From JAWKTV01 sp041398905 (GTDB lineage: Bacteria > Planctomycetota > Planctomycetia > Planctomycetales > Planctomycetaceae), in NCBI GenBank assembly GCA_041398905.1, contig JAWKTV010000021.1:1-64000 (forward strand): a DNA stretch of 64,000 nt, in the 5' to 3' direction. The notes beneath the pieces were generated by a model. The model had not been told where the DNA came from. It searched no databases and saw only the letters and a program-made list of their open reading frames with translations. Below are positions 39,601-48,094 of this stretch, piece after piece; position 1 is the stretch's first letter; every line of letters starts with the position of its first letter. The translations under genes were made by a program, and so were the position numbers.

Positions 39601-40074
39601 GAGCGTGCCGATGCGGAGTCGATGCAGATTCACGATCAACTGCCGCAGCGTCTCCAGCGCCTCGCGCTGCGTGAGGGGCTGCGGGTGCAACTCCCGCAAC
39701 TGGCTGGCGAGTTCGACGAGCTTCTGTTCATCTCGCCCGGCTTGGGCCAGCCGCAGGAGCACCCGTTCCAGAATTTCTTCAGCCGCCGCCCGAGTGAACG
39801 TCGACGCGAGAATTCGCTCCGGTGGCGAGATGCGCAGGCGGTCGATGAAGTGGCCTGAGAGCTGGAACGTTTTTCCCGTGCCCGCCGACGCCCGGATCAG
39901 CCGGTTCTCCCGCTCGGTCGAAAGTCGCTGCCGGGCAGGAGCGGCCGGCTTGGTCGCAGCACGGTTGGCGCGCGCCGCCGTCGCCGCAGGAGTGTCCGGC
40001 GTGGTTGATGGGGGCTCGGATTCCAAGTCACCAAACAGGTTCCGCTGACTGTCGGCTGGCTTACGCTTGCTCAT
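36631..40074 (-). CDS. addA: UvrD-type helicase-nuclease, AddA/RecB-like
   Basis: A 1,147-residue helicase-nuclease for double-strand break resection. Starting MSKRKPADSQRNLFGDLESE (ATG at 40074), it has Walker A IRASAGTGKTFQLS, motif II HLLLDEFQDTSVLQW, motif III VGDQKQAIYGWRGGEAAL, motif V VRLLTIHRSKGLEFDVVVLP and motif VI LYVAVTRARHAL. The C-terminal PD-(D/E)XK nuclease shows NGVIDRLV and AADILDYKTDAF. An Asp-rich run (DDDDDDD) interrupts the middle. It follows addB after 14 bases. The frame is intact throughout, unlike both flanking large genes. Confidence 0.92.
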   Translation of the reverse strand: MSKRKPADSQRNLFGDLESEPPSTTPDTPAATAARANRAATKPAAPARQRLSTERENRLIRASAGTGKTFQLSGHFIDRLRISPPERILASTFTRAAAEEILERVLLRLAQAGRDEQKLVELASQLRELHPQPLTQREALETLRQLIVNLHRLRIGTLDSFFIQLAQSYALELGLPHGWRIVDGGTIEMTQLRTDALEQLFLQEGDAEVIRLLNLMTRGESATRSVQQKMLRIINDFRDIWLATDVHAWRQLPRVPLLSSGELADEIRAYLQAALPKDKRCESARQTDIDRILAGDWEQFVQGGFAHSLVLGKGTYYGKAPSEGLMHTCRRLVAHGRGIVLNQFADKNEATWELLDRYHTILERLQQERGILSFLDVSRALARGWQSGQLKEIDFRLDSAIGHLLLDEFQDTSVLQWQALESIVRRVAAQPETDLFCVGDQKQAIYGWRGGEAALFETVADLPDMRIETLAHSYRSAPPIMESVNAIFQNLMRHPNLGDNAEGVATWQNRFPAHSTAREELPGWVTLETSSTIPTTSRSTCQDDDDDDDNREEDDAPERLEFAARRVADLHRQLPGATIGVLARSNRAIAKMARHLRREGIEISEEGKSNVDDSAAVQIILSLLTLADHPGDSMAWHHVATSPLGEALNWPIDFDPSTAEKAAAQIRRQLLDEGYAGWLRRWAKLLAPYCDPRGVSRLRQLLTFAVELEALVSLRPSEFVEQITEKCDLQPSTARVRLLTIHRSKGLEFDVVVLPELQSHLTRNAIKFDTRKHSPADPPDLVMRHLNKKLQPLLPDEWREVCQQNLSRKVEEQLSVLYVAVTRARHALHLIIDPSKEKEKELTFNFADLIRAAVTEGQRLEPNQRITIAGDPDWHLAMPELTGRAVDPERKPTATSANDAAWRIEFAPVLDAAGDVLPEIAPSRHAGNARPFREILRPENAAAMQRGTLFHAWFEQVGWLEDGRPSDEVLRRHARLLEIDEPEVTPAMRELHRLLSEPAFAAALSREANLSPDGPFGPIFARCALRAEIALTLRRERRFRLRLDDSIVNGVIDRLVLLTAGDQVIAADILDYKTDAFTKLPEEVRRERLLAYHQQLQLYSRAVAKLYDLSIDSISARLLLTASGEIDIVRTIGSGDLPADDLGREFV

Positions 40075-40088
40075 GAGTCGGCCTGCGG

Positions 40089-42903
40089 TCAGGGGTTCGG
40101 GGTGATGAGGTGTTCGCCGTCGAAAACACTCGACTGGCAAATCGCTTCGATGCCGCGCTGGCTCCAGCTTTCGTTGATGTCCTGTGAGGGCGGCCAGAAG
40201 ACCCGGTCGAGCATCAGTCCCGCCACCTGGCGGGCCTTGTCGTCCGCTTCGGTCAGGTCATCCTCGGTCCAATCCGCAAGCCGCAGCCCGGTCTCTTCAA
40301 GCTTCTCCGGCAAATTGAAGTAGCCCAGGCTATATTCACCCTCGATTCCCAGCCCGCTGGCGATGTGACGATAGAGCGGCAACTGCAGATCGATCCACTC
40401 CTTCGCATCTTTCGGGGCCCCCTTTCCGAGCCCCGTACGGTGCGTCTTGTCCGGCTTCTGGCCCTCCTTGCTGGTTTTGTAGTCGAGCAGTCGCCAACCG
40501 TGCTCGGGGTGAAAGTCGATGCGGTCGATGCGACCGCTCAGCAGCACCTCGCGGCCATCGAGCAGTGGGAACGCAACCGACGCGTTCTCGCCCGGGAACT
40601 CGACGTGCCGAATCTCCCAGCCTTCGATCGCCAAATGCACCTGCTGAGGTGCGAACGCCCGCAGGCGGCGGCGGGCTTGCTCAATCTGCACCTTGACGGT
40701 CGCGTTCGGCCGTTTACCAAACCGCTGCCGCACCAGCTTGTCGAGCTGCTCATCGAGAAAGGCCCGAATGAGATCCACATCCCGCGAGCCCGCCCAGGTT
40801 GAACTTCCGAACGCGGCCAGACTGTCGTGAACCAGGTTGCCGAACTGCAGCGCGTCCAGTTCGCCGCTCCCTTCTCCAGACTCCCGCAGACGAAGCACGT
40901 GAGTCAGATAGTAGCGGTACGGACACGCCAGGTAGGCCTTGAACGACGTGACGCTGATCTCCTTGGGAATCGCGACATCTGGCCGGGGACGCGGGATTGT
41001 GAATGCCGCTTCTTTCAATTCGGTCGCGAGCACGGTCGGCAGGGGCGGCCGACTCGCATCCGCCCCATGCGACTTGCCGTAGAACTCACGGATTCGATCG
41101 GCGATGACCGCATCACTCGCGGCGAATAGCAGTCGACTCGGCTTGAGCGGGTCCTTCGCTGCGTTGCGTTTGCCAAGGATGATCTCGAGTCGGCGGCGGG
41201 AGTGCCGCAGCACGGTCAGAGCGTATGCATCGCGCGCGTAGCGGCGATGGTTGTCGAGCACACCCAGACGTTGCCGCAAGCTATTGGGAAGAAACAGGTC
41301 GGCGTTCAACGACGACGGAACGATGCCTTCGTTGAAGCTGGTAACGATCACCGCCCGCGCATCATGCAGCGGCAGCTCCAGCCAGCCGAGAATGTCAATC
41401 GACGCCGGATTGTCTCGCGGCGGAATGAAGTCCGTTGCGACAGCGTCCAGCAGCAGACGCAGAGCGTCAGCGGCATGCACGGTCGAGGCGAGTACATCCG
41501 GCACGGCCGCCAGCCCTTCGAGCGCCGTCAGCAGCTTGCGACATGATTCCAGCGGGATGCGGTTCTCGTCCGTCGCGGCATCGAACTCCAGGCGACCGTA
41601 GATCTGCAGCAGCAGCTCGGTGATCGGTTCGGCCCACTTTGCGCAGAGCCCGGGGCGGGAGCCGCATCGGCTGCAGCCAGCTCTGCGTCAATTGCTCCAC
41701 CTCGCGAACCCGATCGCACTTGTCGGCATCGCCGAGCCAGTCGCCCAGCGCGGCTGGAGGTGATCCGCCAGGTAAGTGTCCAACTGAGAGTGCCACCAGG
41801 GACTGCTCCTTGCGCGGCTATCCAGCGTTCGAGATCGGGGTGCCGCATGATTGCCGCGAACTGGCTGCTGCGATTGTCTTCGATGTAGTCGGCGACGGCG
41901 GCCAGCAGACGCACCGGTCCTGTCTGCGCGAGCGGCATCTGGACCACGGGCCGGATGGCGACGCCGCATTCGGAGAGTTGTTCCTCCAGGAGGGGAACCA
42001 GCAGCTTCGTCAGCGGCACCAATCACGATTTCATCCGGTCGGTACTTGCCGCCAAGATCCGCGAGCTGGTAGCAAACCTCCGCCGCCTGTTCCAGCGGCC
42101 CCTGCACGACATGAATCTGGCCCGTCTCCAAGTCGATCGGTGCCGCGGACCAGCGGTCCGGGACCAGGCAGCCATGCTCATCAAACCAGTCGGCCTGCGA
42201 CTCCGGCGCATGGATGCACGCCGTGACCCGCTCGGCCACCTGATCGAGCATCCGCCGTACCGCCTGATTGAGGTCGACCGCCCCCACCAGCACGATTCGC
42301 TTCTCGGTACGGCATTCCTCGTGCTTGATGGCGAACAGCCGGGCTGTCTGCTTGTCCCAAAGCTCAAGCTCGTCCAACTTCAGCAGGTACTGAGATTGCG
42401 CCCCGCTGCAAGGTTGTCCAACGTTCAATTTCCTGCGGCGACTTGAAGAACGCGACGGTCGCCAGAACATCCGCGAAGTCGAGGCCGTCAGCCGCGAGTT
42501 CCGTGTGCTGCCGGGCAATCAGTCGACCCAACTGCAGCCACCGCTGGAAATCATCGTCGTCGGGCGGACGATGCATCAGCGATCGCAGCGACGTCGCGGG
42601 GAGATTACGCAGCACGCTCGCCCACGCCAAGCCTTGTGTCAGCTCGTTCGCGAACGGCTTTTGCGGAGTATACAGCCGCTCGGGGAGCTGCTCCGGCGTG
42701 AGGATTTCGGGTGGGTCGTTCCGGCCACCGGTCGAGGAGGTCAGCAGCCGCGAAAAGTTTCGCCCCGCCAACCCGCCGGGAAAAACGAGGATCAGGTCAC
42801 TGAGATCGACATGGCGGCCGCTGGGAAACGTGCCGCACAGCCAGTCGACGATCTGCGGGAGCAGCGGCTCGTTCCAATCGAAGAACTTGCGGAGGATCGG
42901 CAT
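40089..42903 (-). CDS. addB: AddB-like PD-(D/E)XK nuclease/helicase-like subunit (frameshifted)
   Basis: Second subunit of the AddAB break-repair complex, about 935 residues. It starts MPILRKFFDWNEPLLPQIVD at 42903. The degenerate helicase region includes FPGGLAGRNFSRLL and later FNEGIVPSSLNADLFLPN. The C-terminal nuclease has LLSGRIDRIDFHPEHGWRLL followed by DYKTSKEGQ, and cysteines in LACPYRYYLTH and AICQSSVFDG that might hold an iron-sulfur cluster. The frame changes five times between about 42420 and 41505. Reading on either side of each break stays protein-like. It is first in the addB-addA-yhaO-yhaN run. Confidence 0.85.
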
Positions 42904-43228
42904 CGAACTGGCCCGCGTCGGGTGTCATGCAACATCGCGGTCAACAGACCCGATGAACTCCCATCTACTTTACAAACGTTCATTATGCATGGTCGTCCCT
43001 CGTCGTCAAGTCAGTCATGCTCAAGTGCATGAGCCACCATGCTGTGGGGGTCTCGATGAACGCACATCGCATCGACTTTCGATGGACCGACGCAGCCGGT
43101 ACGATGCCGAGCCAGAAGTTAATGGGTAGAATCGCGACACATCTTTGTCTGTTGGCCGGCAGACCCTCCGTTTCTGCTGCATGCCTGCAATGTTGTCAGT
43201 GCCTTCAGACGTCTGGACCGGTGAACAC
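42904..43228. other. Intergenic, addB leader and tRNA upstream region
   Basis: A 325-base gap between divergent addB and tRNA-Arg. It should carry both promoters. I see no protein-like frame and no clear consensus promoter. Confidence 0.4.
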
Positions 43229-43302
43229 GCCTCCGTAGCTCAATTGGATAGAGCACCGGCCTTCTAAGCCGGGGGTTGCAGGTTCGATCCCTGCCGGAGG
43301 TG
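43229..43302 (+). tRNA. tRNA-Arg (anticodon TCT)
   Basis: A full cloverleaf: acceptor GCCTCCG/CGGAGGT with a G-U first pair, D-arm GCTC...GAGC, anticodon stem CCGGC/GCCGG with loop CTTCTAA (anticodon TCT, reads AGA), and T-arm GCAGG-TTCGATC-CCTGC. No CCA is encoded. A run of seven T directly follows the 3' end and may terminate transcription. Decayed transposases lie downstream. Confidence 0.95.
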
Positions 43303-43420
43303 TTTTTTTGACGGGAAAGAACCGGAGCGCACGGGAGCGGAAGGGTGTGCAACGGATTCCGGTCCGTCGTCGGGCGCTGCATTTCCGCCCGTTCCGCCCC
43401 GGTAACCGTTCTCAGCCCGA

Positions 43421-43651
43421 TCAGCTTTCGGGGAGGAGTTTGGGGGCGGGGTGCCCGCGGAAGGCCGCGTTTACGGCCTGATGGATGTAGCGGAGCGGCT
43501 GTTTCCCGTGGCGGCGGCAGGTTTCGGCGACGGCCAGAATGACCCTCATATTGCGACTGCCGGTCTGTGCATCGGTATCAGGGCTGAGTTTGCGAAAGGT
43601 GACCGACCTCCGCGGATCTATTCGGCCGCGTTGTTGGTCGGCGAGACACAT
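43421..43651 (-). pseudogene. IS66-like transposase, C-terminal remnant
   Basis: The frame reads FRKLSPDTDAQTGSRNMRVI then LAVAETCRRHGKQPLRYIHQ and AVNAAFRGHPAPKLLP. This fits the C-terminal tail of IS66-type transposases, where a GSR motif precedes a helix with ATCR/ETCR. Just upstream a second frame gives RRPTNNAAE, the conserved NNAAER site, joined by a frameshift. The rest of the gene is missing. Confidence 0.6.
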
Positions 43652-43717
43652 CCGTGATGAACAACACGAACAGGCTGTAGCACTCGTTGCTCGGGCGGCG
43701 ACAGGTTTCCGCGGTTC

Positions 43718-43918
43718 TCACGTGGTCGCTCTGCGACCCAGGGCCAGCGCACACGAACTGCCTTGTCTGGTCACGACTTGCAGCAGGAAGTCGTCACTCC
43801 AGCCGCAGCGTTTCATGGCTTGGCTCATCTTGGCGGGATGCTGTCTGAGGAGCGACAGCGTGAACCGGTTCGGCCAGGCGAAGTTCTCCCACAGTTGCTG
43901 GTGGCGGATGCGTAACTG
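43718..43918 (-). pseudogene. ISAs1-like transposase, C-terminal remnant
   Basis: It reads QLRIRHQQLWENFAWPNRFT and LSLLRQHPAKMSQAMKRCGW, then SDDFLLQVV. This is the C-terminal end of ISAs1-family transposases. The frame is fused upstream, without a stop, to an unrelated IS256-like N-terminus, so this is a chimeric remnant. Confidence 0.6.
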
Positions 43919-44131
43919 GTTGTCGCGTCGATCGGCGTGAGCGTCGATGGAGGCGTACACCTCGGCGTCGATCGCGGCCTGCAGCATGCGTCTCGCCCCT
44001 TCGCAGACCAACTCTTCCAGCGAACTCCGGGCGTCGAAGCTGGCCCGAGACGCGAGCACCTCGGGGTCCACCGGAGCGTCGGCTGGTGCGTCGGCTGGTG
44101 CTGGGTGAGCGGCTGTCGGAGTCGGTCTCAT
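43919..44131 (-). pseudogene. IS256-like transposase, N-terminal remnant
   Basis: It starts MRPTPTAAHPAPADAP and continues SLEELVCEGARRMLQAAIDA and EVYASIDAHADRRDN, the N-terminal segment typical of IS256/Mutator transposases. It then runs straight into ISAs1-like sequence. Its catalytic domain is absent. Confidence 0.6.
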
Positions 44132-44203
44132 GGCGTATCTTCGTGCCCGCGTCGGGACGCTGAAGAGTGAGTTCCTCAACAGGATACGCCGCCTTTCTTC
44201 AAC

Positions 44204-44413
44204 TCACGAAAACACGACTTTCGAGAATACCTCAAACCATTTCTTCTTCGTCCGGGCGAATTCCGCGATCGCGACAAAGTCATCCGCGCCACCCATGACA
44301 GCGCATAGCGCCATCACGACGATGTTGATCAGCGGATAGGTCGACTTCTTCTGCCGCGGATCAGTCAGTTCCGCAAAGTGATCCTGAATGGTAATGCTCG
44401 TTCCCTGCGACAT
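44204..44413 (-). pseudogene. ISAs1-like transposase, N-terminal remnant
   Basis: It starts MSQGTSITIQDHFAELTDPR, then KKSTYPLINIVVMALCAVMG and GADDFVAIAEFARTKKKWFE, the N-terminal DDE_Tnp_1-associated domain of ISAs1-family transposases. It stops abruptly. The matching C-terminal end lies at 43718-43918 beyond an IS256-like insert, so one ISAs1 copy appears to have been split. Confidence 0.7.
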
Positions 44414-44559
44414 CGCGAACCTGCGTGAATGAATCATCAGACCCGGCCTCGCTCACCGAATGAGCCAGCAGGTCTCACTCACTGTTGCAGGTTGCCCATC
44501 GTTGCGCAATCGCCCTGGACCACCACCGGCGAACGATCGCCGATCATCAGGATCGCGCC

Positions 44560-46095
44560 TCACATCTTCCACTGGGACAGTGGCCGGGGGGCGGCCAAGT
44601 GGCAGCGGATCAGCCATGTCAGCAGCACCAGTGGGTCGCAGCAGGGGTAGTGGTCGTTGAGCCAGACTCGCCCGCTGCCGTCCGTCGCCAGCAGGCCGCC
44701 GCGTTCGAGCATCGTCCGCACCAGCAACTCGTCGCTGTCGGCCGTGGTGACGACCTCGATCCCGTGCGCCGTCAGCCGACCTCGGATTACTGATGGCACG
44801 GAGCGGCCGACGATGATCGGGTGCGTCCCCAGTCGGCGGGCGAGAAAGTCGCTGAGTCGCACCAGCCACGCATTCGGCGGCACGAGTTGGCCGCGCTCGT
44901 CAAACAGATGCAGTTGCTGACCATCGCTGCCAACCGCGATGGCAAACGGCGCACCAGCCGTCTGCAGCTCCGTGCGTATTTGACGCCGCACCCCGGCGGT
45001 TACATCGATTTGCAGAGGCTGGTGGCCACGTCCACAAGCTCCGGTGCTGGCACTCCGCATTCCCGGCGGATCGAATTGTCCTCCGCTCGCCTCGTGGGCA
45101 TCGAATTGCAGCGGTACATCAGCACGTGTCTGACCGCCGAGCGGCAGTGTCACACCTTCAATCCGCACCAAGCCCCCGCGACGATCGGCGAACAGCCGAT
45201 CCAACCTTCGTTGGCTCGACACCGGCACGTTGATCAGCCCGACTTTGCACTCCGGCAACCCGTGCAGTGTTCGCTGCAACTCGGCCGCGTGTGCGTTGGC
45301 GATTTCCTGGAACTCCAGTGTGCCGGCATGCCGGCTGGGCCGGGACTGAGGCTCGATGTGGCGCCGCCGCCACGCAGCGAGTTGACCGTCGGGCAGATGC
45401 TGGTCAGCGGGCGAGGCTGGCCGGACGTGCGCGCCATCGCCGGCCACTTCATCAGCGGGCAACTGTGTCAGTGACCACGGGACACCATCCATGCCAACGA
45501 CATCGATGCCGGTCCACGCAGAACCCTTTGGAGCGCCGGTGATGTGAACGCCTGCGGTGGTGCGGAGATAGTAGACCGCGAAGTCGAGCACTGGGCGCGG
45601 AGCGTCACCAATGTCGATCACCTCGCAGCCCATCCGTCGCAGCCCCCGCACAACACCAACCAGAATGTCCGTCGACAGCGGTCGAGCGTCACGGCTGACG
45701 ACGACCCGCGGGGCCTGCAGGCTCGGGCTATCGTCGGCCCGGTCATCGTCGACGGACCTGCCCCGCCGCGTGACCCCGTCCCACAGCAGGCTCCCCAGCG
45801 AGCAGGCGAGCGACTCCGCGACTTCTCGCGTGATCTCATTCAGGTAAACGCCGCGGAGGCCGCGTTGCTCGAACAGCTCGGTGGCCGGTCGCGGCTGGAC
45901 CGAGTTGACCGAGTCGTCGATGAGCGTCACCGGCAGCGTTCCCCGGTCGAGATTGTGCGGGCAGCGCTGGCACGTCGGATAGAACGCCGCCATTCGCGAG
46001 AGATGCACCTCCCGAGAAATCGCCGCCGTTTCCCCCGGGCAGACATACTCGCGTCCCTCTCGCTGTCGCAGCGCGTCGGCAAGCGTGAGTGGCAT
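44560..46095 (-). CDS. Phosphohexomutase-like protein lacking the catalytic serine loop
   Basis: A 511-residue protein of phosphoglucomutase/phosphomannomutase type. The N-terminus carries Cys19 and a CQRC pair (42-45), a possible metal site before the mutase fold. Domain I reads LFEQRGLRGVYLNEITREVA, VVVSRDARPLSTDILVGVVR and GCEVIDIGDAPRPVLDFAVY. The phosphoserine loop, normally TASHNP, is here GVHITGAPKGSAWTGID (about 182-198), with no serine at the catalytic place. Later domains include a DGSGRVWLND-like loop. It may be a regulatory or non-mutase homologue. The frame is intact. Divergent from holA. Confidence 0.7.
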   Translation of the reverse strand: MPLTLADALRQREGREYVCPGETAAISREVHLSRMAAFYPTCQRCPHNLDRGTLPVTLIDDSVNSVQPRPATELFEQRGLRGVYLNEITREVAESLACSLGSLLWDGVTRRGRSVDDDRADDSPSLQAPRVVVSRDARPLSTDILVGVVRGLRRMGCEVIDIGDAPRPVLDFAVYYLRTTAGVHITGAPKGSAWTGIDVVGMDGVPWSLTQLPADEVAGDGAHVRPASPADQHLPDGQLAAWRRRHIEPQSRPSRHAGTLEFQEIANAHAAELQRTLHGLPECKVGLINVPVSSQRRLDRLFADRRGGLVRIEGVTLPLGGQTRADVPLQFDAHEASGGQFDPPGMRSASTGACGRGHQPLQIDVTAGVRRQIRTELQTAGAPFAIAVGSDGQQLHLFDERGQLVPPNAWLVRLSDFLARRLGTHPIIVGRSVPSVIRGRLTAHGIEVVTTADSDELLVRTMLERGGLLATDGSGRVWLNDHYPCCDPLVLLTWLIRCHLAAPRPLSQWKM

Positions 46096-46315
46096 GGGGC
46101 GGATCGACCAGCGGGATCAGAAGTTTATCAGGCTCGGCACACGCAACACCGGGTCCATTCGCAGGATGCCCTCACGCTCATCGGTCGCGAACGCCGTTGG
46201 CCGCTTGCGTCTGGCGGGACGATGCGGGACAACAACGTCGTCATCGTCGACGCGGACTCTACGGCTGCTCGACGAAACAGGTCAATGCGAGTCCTCTCCA
46301 TCGCTCCACGGCACC

Positions 46316-47329
46316 ATGCACGGCACTGCATTCGTCGCGAAAATATCGAGCTGGAAGTTCGTCCCGGTTGTCGTGCTCCACGGTGCTGAGACGCACATCA
46401 AGGAGGACATTATCCGTGGCCTGGCCCGCAAAGTCCTCGGCGAGGACGAGGACGACCGCCTCGACCTGATCCGGTACGCCGGCAAGGAGACCGACCTCAA
46501 AACCGTCCGGGACGATCTGCTGACGGTTTCCATGTTTTCGTCCGCCCGCATGATTGTCGTCGACGATGCCGACGACTTCGTCACCAACCACCGGGCCGGG
46601 CTGGAGGAATACTTCGACAAGCCCTCCCGGGTCTCGCTGCTGGTGCTGGCGGTCAAGAGCTGGCCCAAGACCACCCGGCTCGCCAAGAAGCTGCCCGATG
46701 TCGGGCAGGATGTCGACTGCGGCGAGTTGGCCGGCGCGGTGCTCCATCGCTGGCTGGCTGATCAGGCGACAGAGCGAGCCGCGAAGCAGCTCTCCCGCGA
46801 TGCCGCGCCCCTCATGGTCGAACGCGCCGGACAGGGCCTCGGTCTGCTCAGTCAGGAGATCGACAAGTTGATCGCTTACGTCGGTGACCGTGACAAGATC
46901 GGTGTCGAGGATGTCCGCGCGGTTGTCGGCGGCTGGCGTGCGGAGACCACCTGGGAGATGCTCAATGCCGTGCGCGACAACCGCCCTGGCGAAGCGCTCG
47001 CCGCGCTCGACAAACTGCTGGCCGCGGGTGAACCCGCTCCCAAGCTGCTGGGGGGCATCAACTACGTCTTCCGCAAGCTGGCGTACGCGACGGAGAGGTC
47101 TCGGGGCGGCAAGCCGCTGCGGGTGGCGATGAAGGAAGCGGGTGTCTTCCCCCGCGATGTCGACGCCTGTGAGCAGTACCTCCGCCGCATCGGGCGAGCC
47201 AGGGCGGAGTCGATCCTCACCCTGCTCAGCCGGGCTGACAGCAACCTCAAAGGCGGCAGCCGCACGTCCGACCGGCTGCAACTCGAACAACTGCTGCTGG
47301 GACTCGGCGGCGCGTTGCCGGTCCCTTAA
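46316..47329 (+). CDS. holA: DNA polymerase III subunit delta
   Basis: A 337-residue clamp-loader delta subunit that opens the beta sliding clamp. Starting MHGTAFVAKISSWKFVPVVV (ATG at 46316), it has the delta N-terminal domain (VLHGAETHIKEDIIRGLARK, LLTVSMFSSARMIVVDDADD). Next is the linker domain (GLGLLSQEIDKLIAYVGDRD) and the C-terminal collar helices (LGGINYVFRKLAYATER to LQLEQLLLGLGG). The open frame extends further upstream, but that part is not protein-like. A cREC gene follows after 20 bases. Confidence 0.93.
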   Translation: MHGTAFVAKISSWKFVPVVVLHGAETHIKEDIIRGLARKVLGEDEDDRLDLIRYAGKETDLKTVRDDLLTVSMFSSARMIVVDDADDFVTNHRAGLEEYFDKPSRVSLLVLAVKSWPKTTRLAKKLPDVGQDVDCGELAGAVLHRWLADQATERAAKQLSRDAAPLMVERAGQGLGLLSQEIDKLIAYVGDRDKIGVEDVRAVVGGWRAETTWEMLNAVRDNRPGEALAALDKLLAAGEPAPKLLGGINYVFRKLAYATERSRGGKPLRVAMKEAGVFPRDVDACEQYLRRIGRARAESILTLLSRADSNLKGGSRTSDRLQLEQLLLGLGGALPVP

Positions 47330-47349
47330 CTGTTGCAGACCGTTTCGCC

Positions 47350-47697
47350 ATGTTTCACATCTGGCTCGACGACATCCGTGATCCGAACGATCCGCGCGTG
47401 CAGGAGCAGTTCGGAGCCGAGGCGGGGATGGTCTGGGTCAAGACGGTGGACGCTGCCATCAGCCGGTTGAAGTCAAATCGCGTCGCCTGGATTTCTCTGG
47501 ACCATGACCTGGGAACCTCCGGAACGGGCTACGATGTCGCCCGCTGGATAGAACAGCGCGCCGAGAGTGGCGAGCTACGTCGGCTCGTTTGGACGATCCA
47601 CTCAGCAAATGTCGACGGCGCTCGCAAGCTGCGCCGCGCTCTGGAGGCAGCGGACCGTCACTGGGCCGCGCAAGATGCGGGCGACGACGACCAATGA
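47350..47697 (+). CDS. Cyclic-phosphate-processing receiver (cREC) domain protein
   Basis: A 115-residue stand-alone receiver-like domain. The pattern MFHIWLDDIRDPND supplies the paired acidic residues, and WISLDHDLGTSGTGYDVARW is the diagnostic LDHDLG loop. RRLVWTIHSANVDGARKLRR completes it. This matches the cREC family, predicted from context elsewhere to act on cyclic nucleotide phosphates in RNA repair. It is probably co-transcribed with holA (20-base gap); no RNA ligase or phosphatase genes are near. Its function here is unknown. Confidence 0.8.
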   Translation: MFHIWLDDIRDPNDPRVQEQFGAEAGMVWVKTVDAAISRLKSNRVAWISLDHDLGTSGTGYDVARWIEQRAESGELRRLVWTIHSANVDGARKLRRALEAADRHWAAQDAGDDDQ

Positions 47698-48094
47698 TCG
47701 CCGAAACACCGGCGACTTCCGCCAGCCACGTTCAAACCGGTCCGGCAGGAGGTTCGGCGTGCTGACGCAACAGGCAACTCCTACCCAACGGCCATTCCAC
47801 ACGAACTCATCACGCTTGAATCTCCGGCGTGGCTTGTTACCGTTTGTGAGATTCCGGGGGAGGCTCGCGGGGAGGGTCCGCGCTGCTCTGGGGTCCGGGG
47901 ACCAAAGTGGTCTCTGCCGCTCCATCGAGCGGTTTGATGGCGACGGCCGGATGCCGTCGCATGAGCCGTCATCTCCGCAGGAAAAACGGCCGTTTGACGC
48001 GAAACCATCGCGCCGCGCGGCCGCCTGAAGAGCGGCGGCTCAATCCTGCCAGGGTTGGTTCTCCTGCCTGTCCGTCCTCTTCCAGCCTGCTGCC
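47698..48094. other. Intergenic region upstream of carB
   Basis: 397 bases without a credible gene. A small hairpin (TCGCCG/CGGCGA) lies just after the cREC stop. The carB promoter should be here, but I see no consensus boxes and no riboswitch-like structure that I recognise. Confidence 0.4.
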
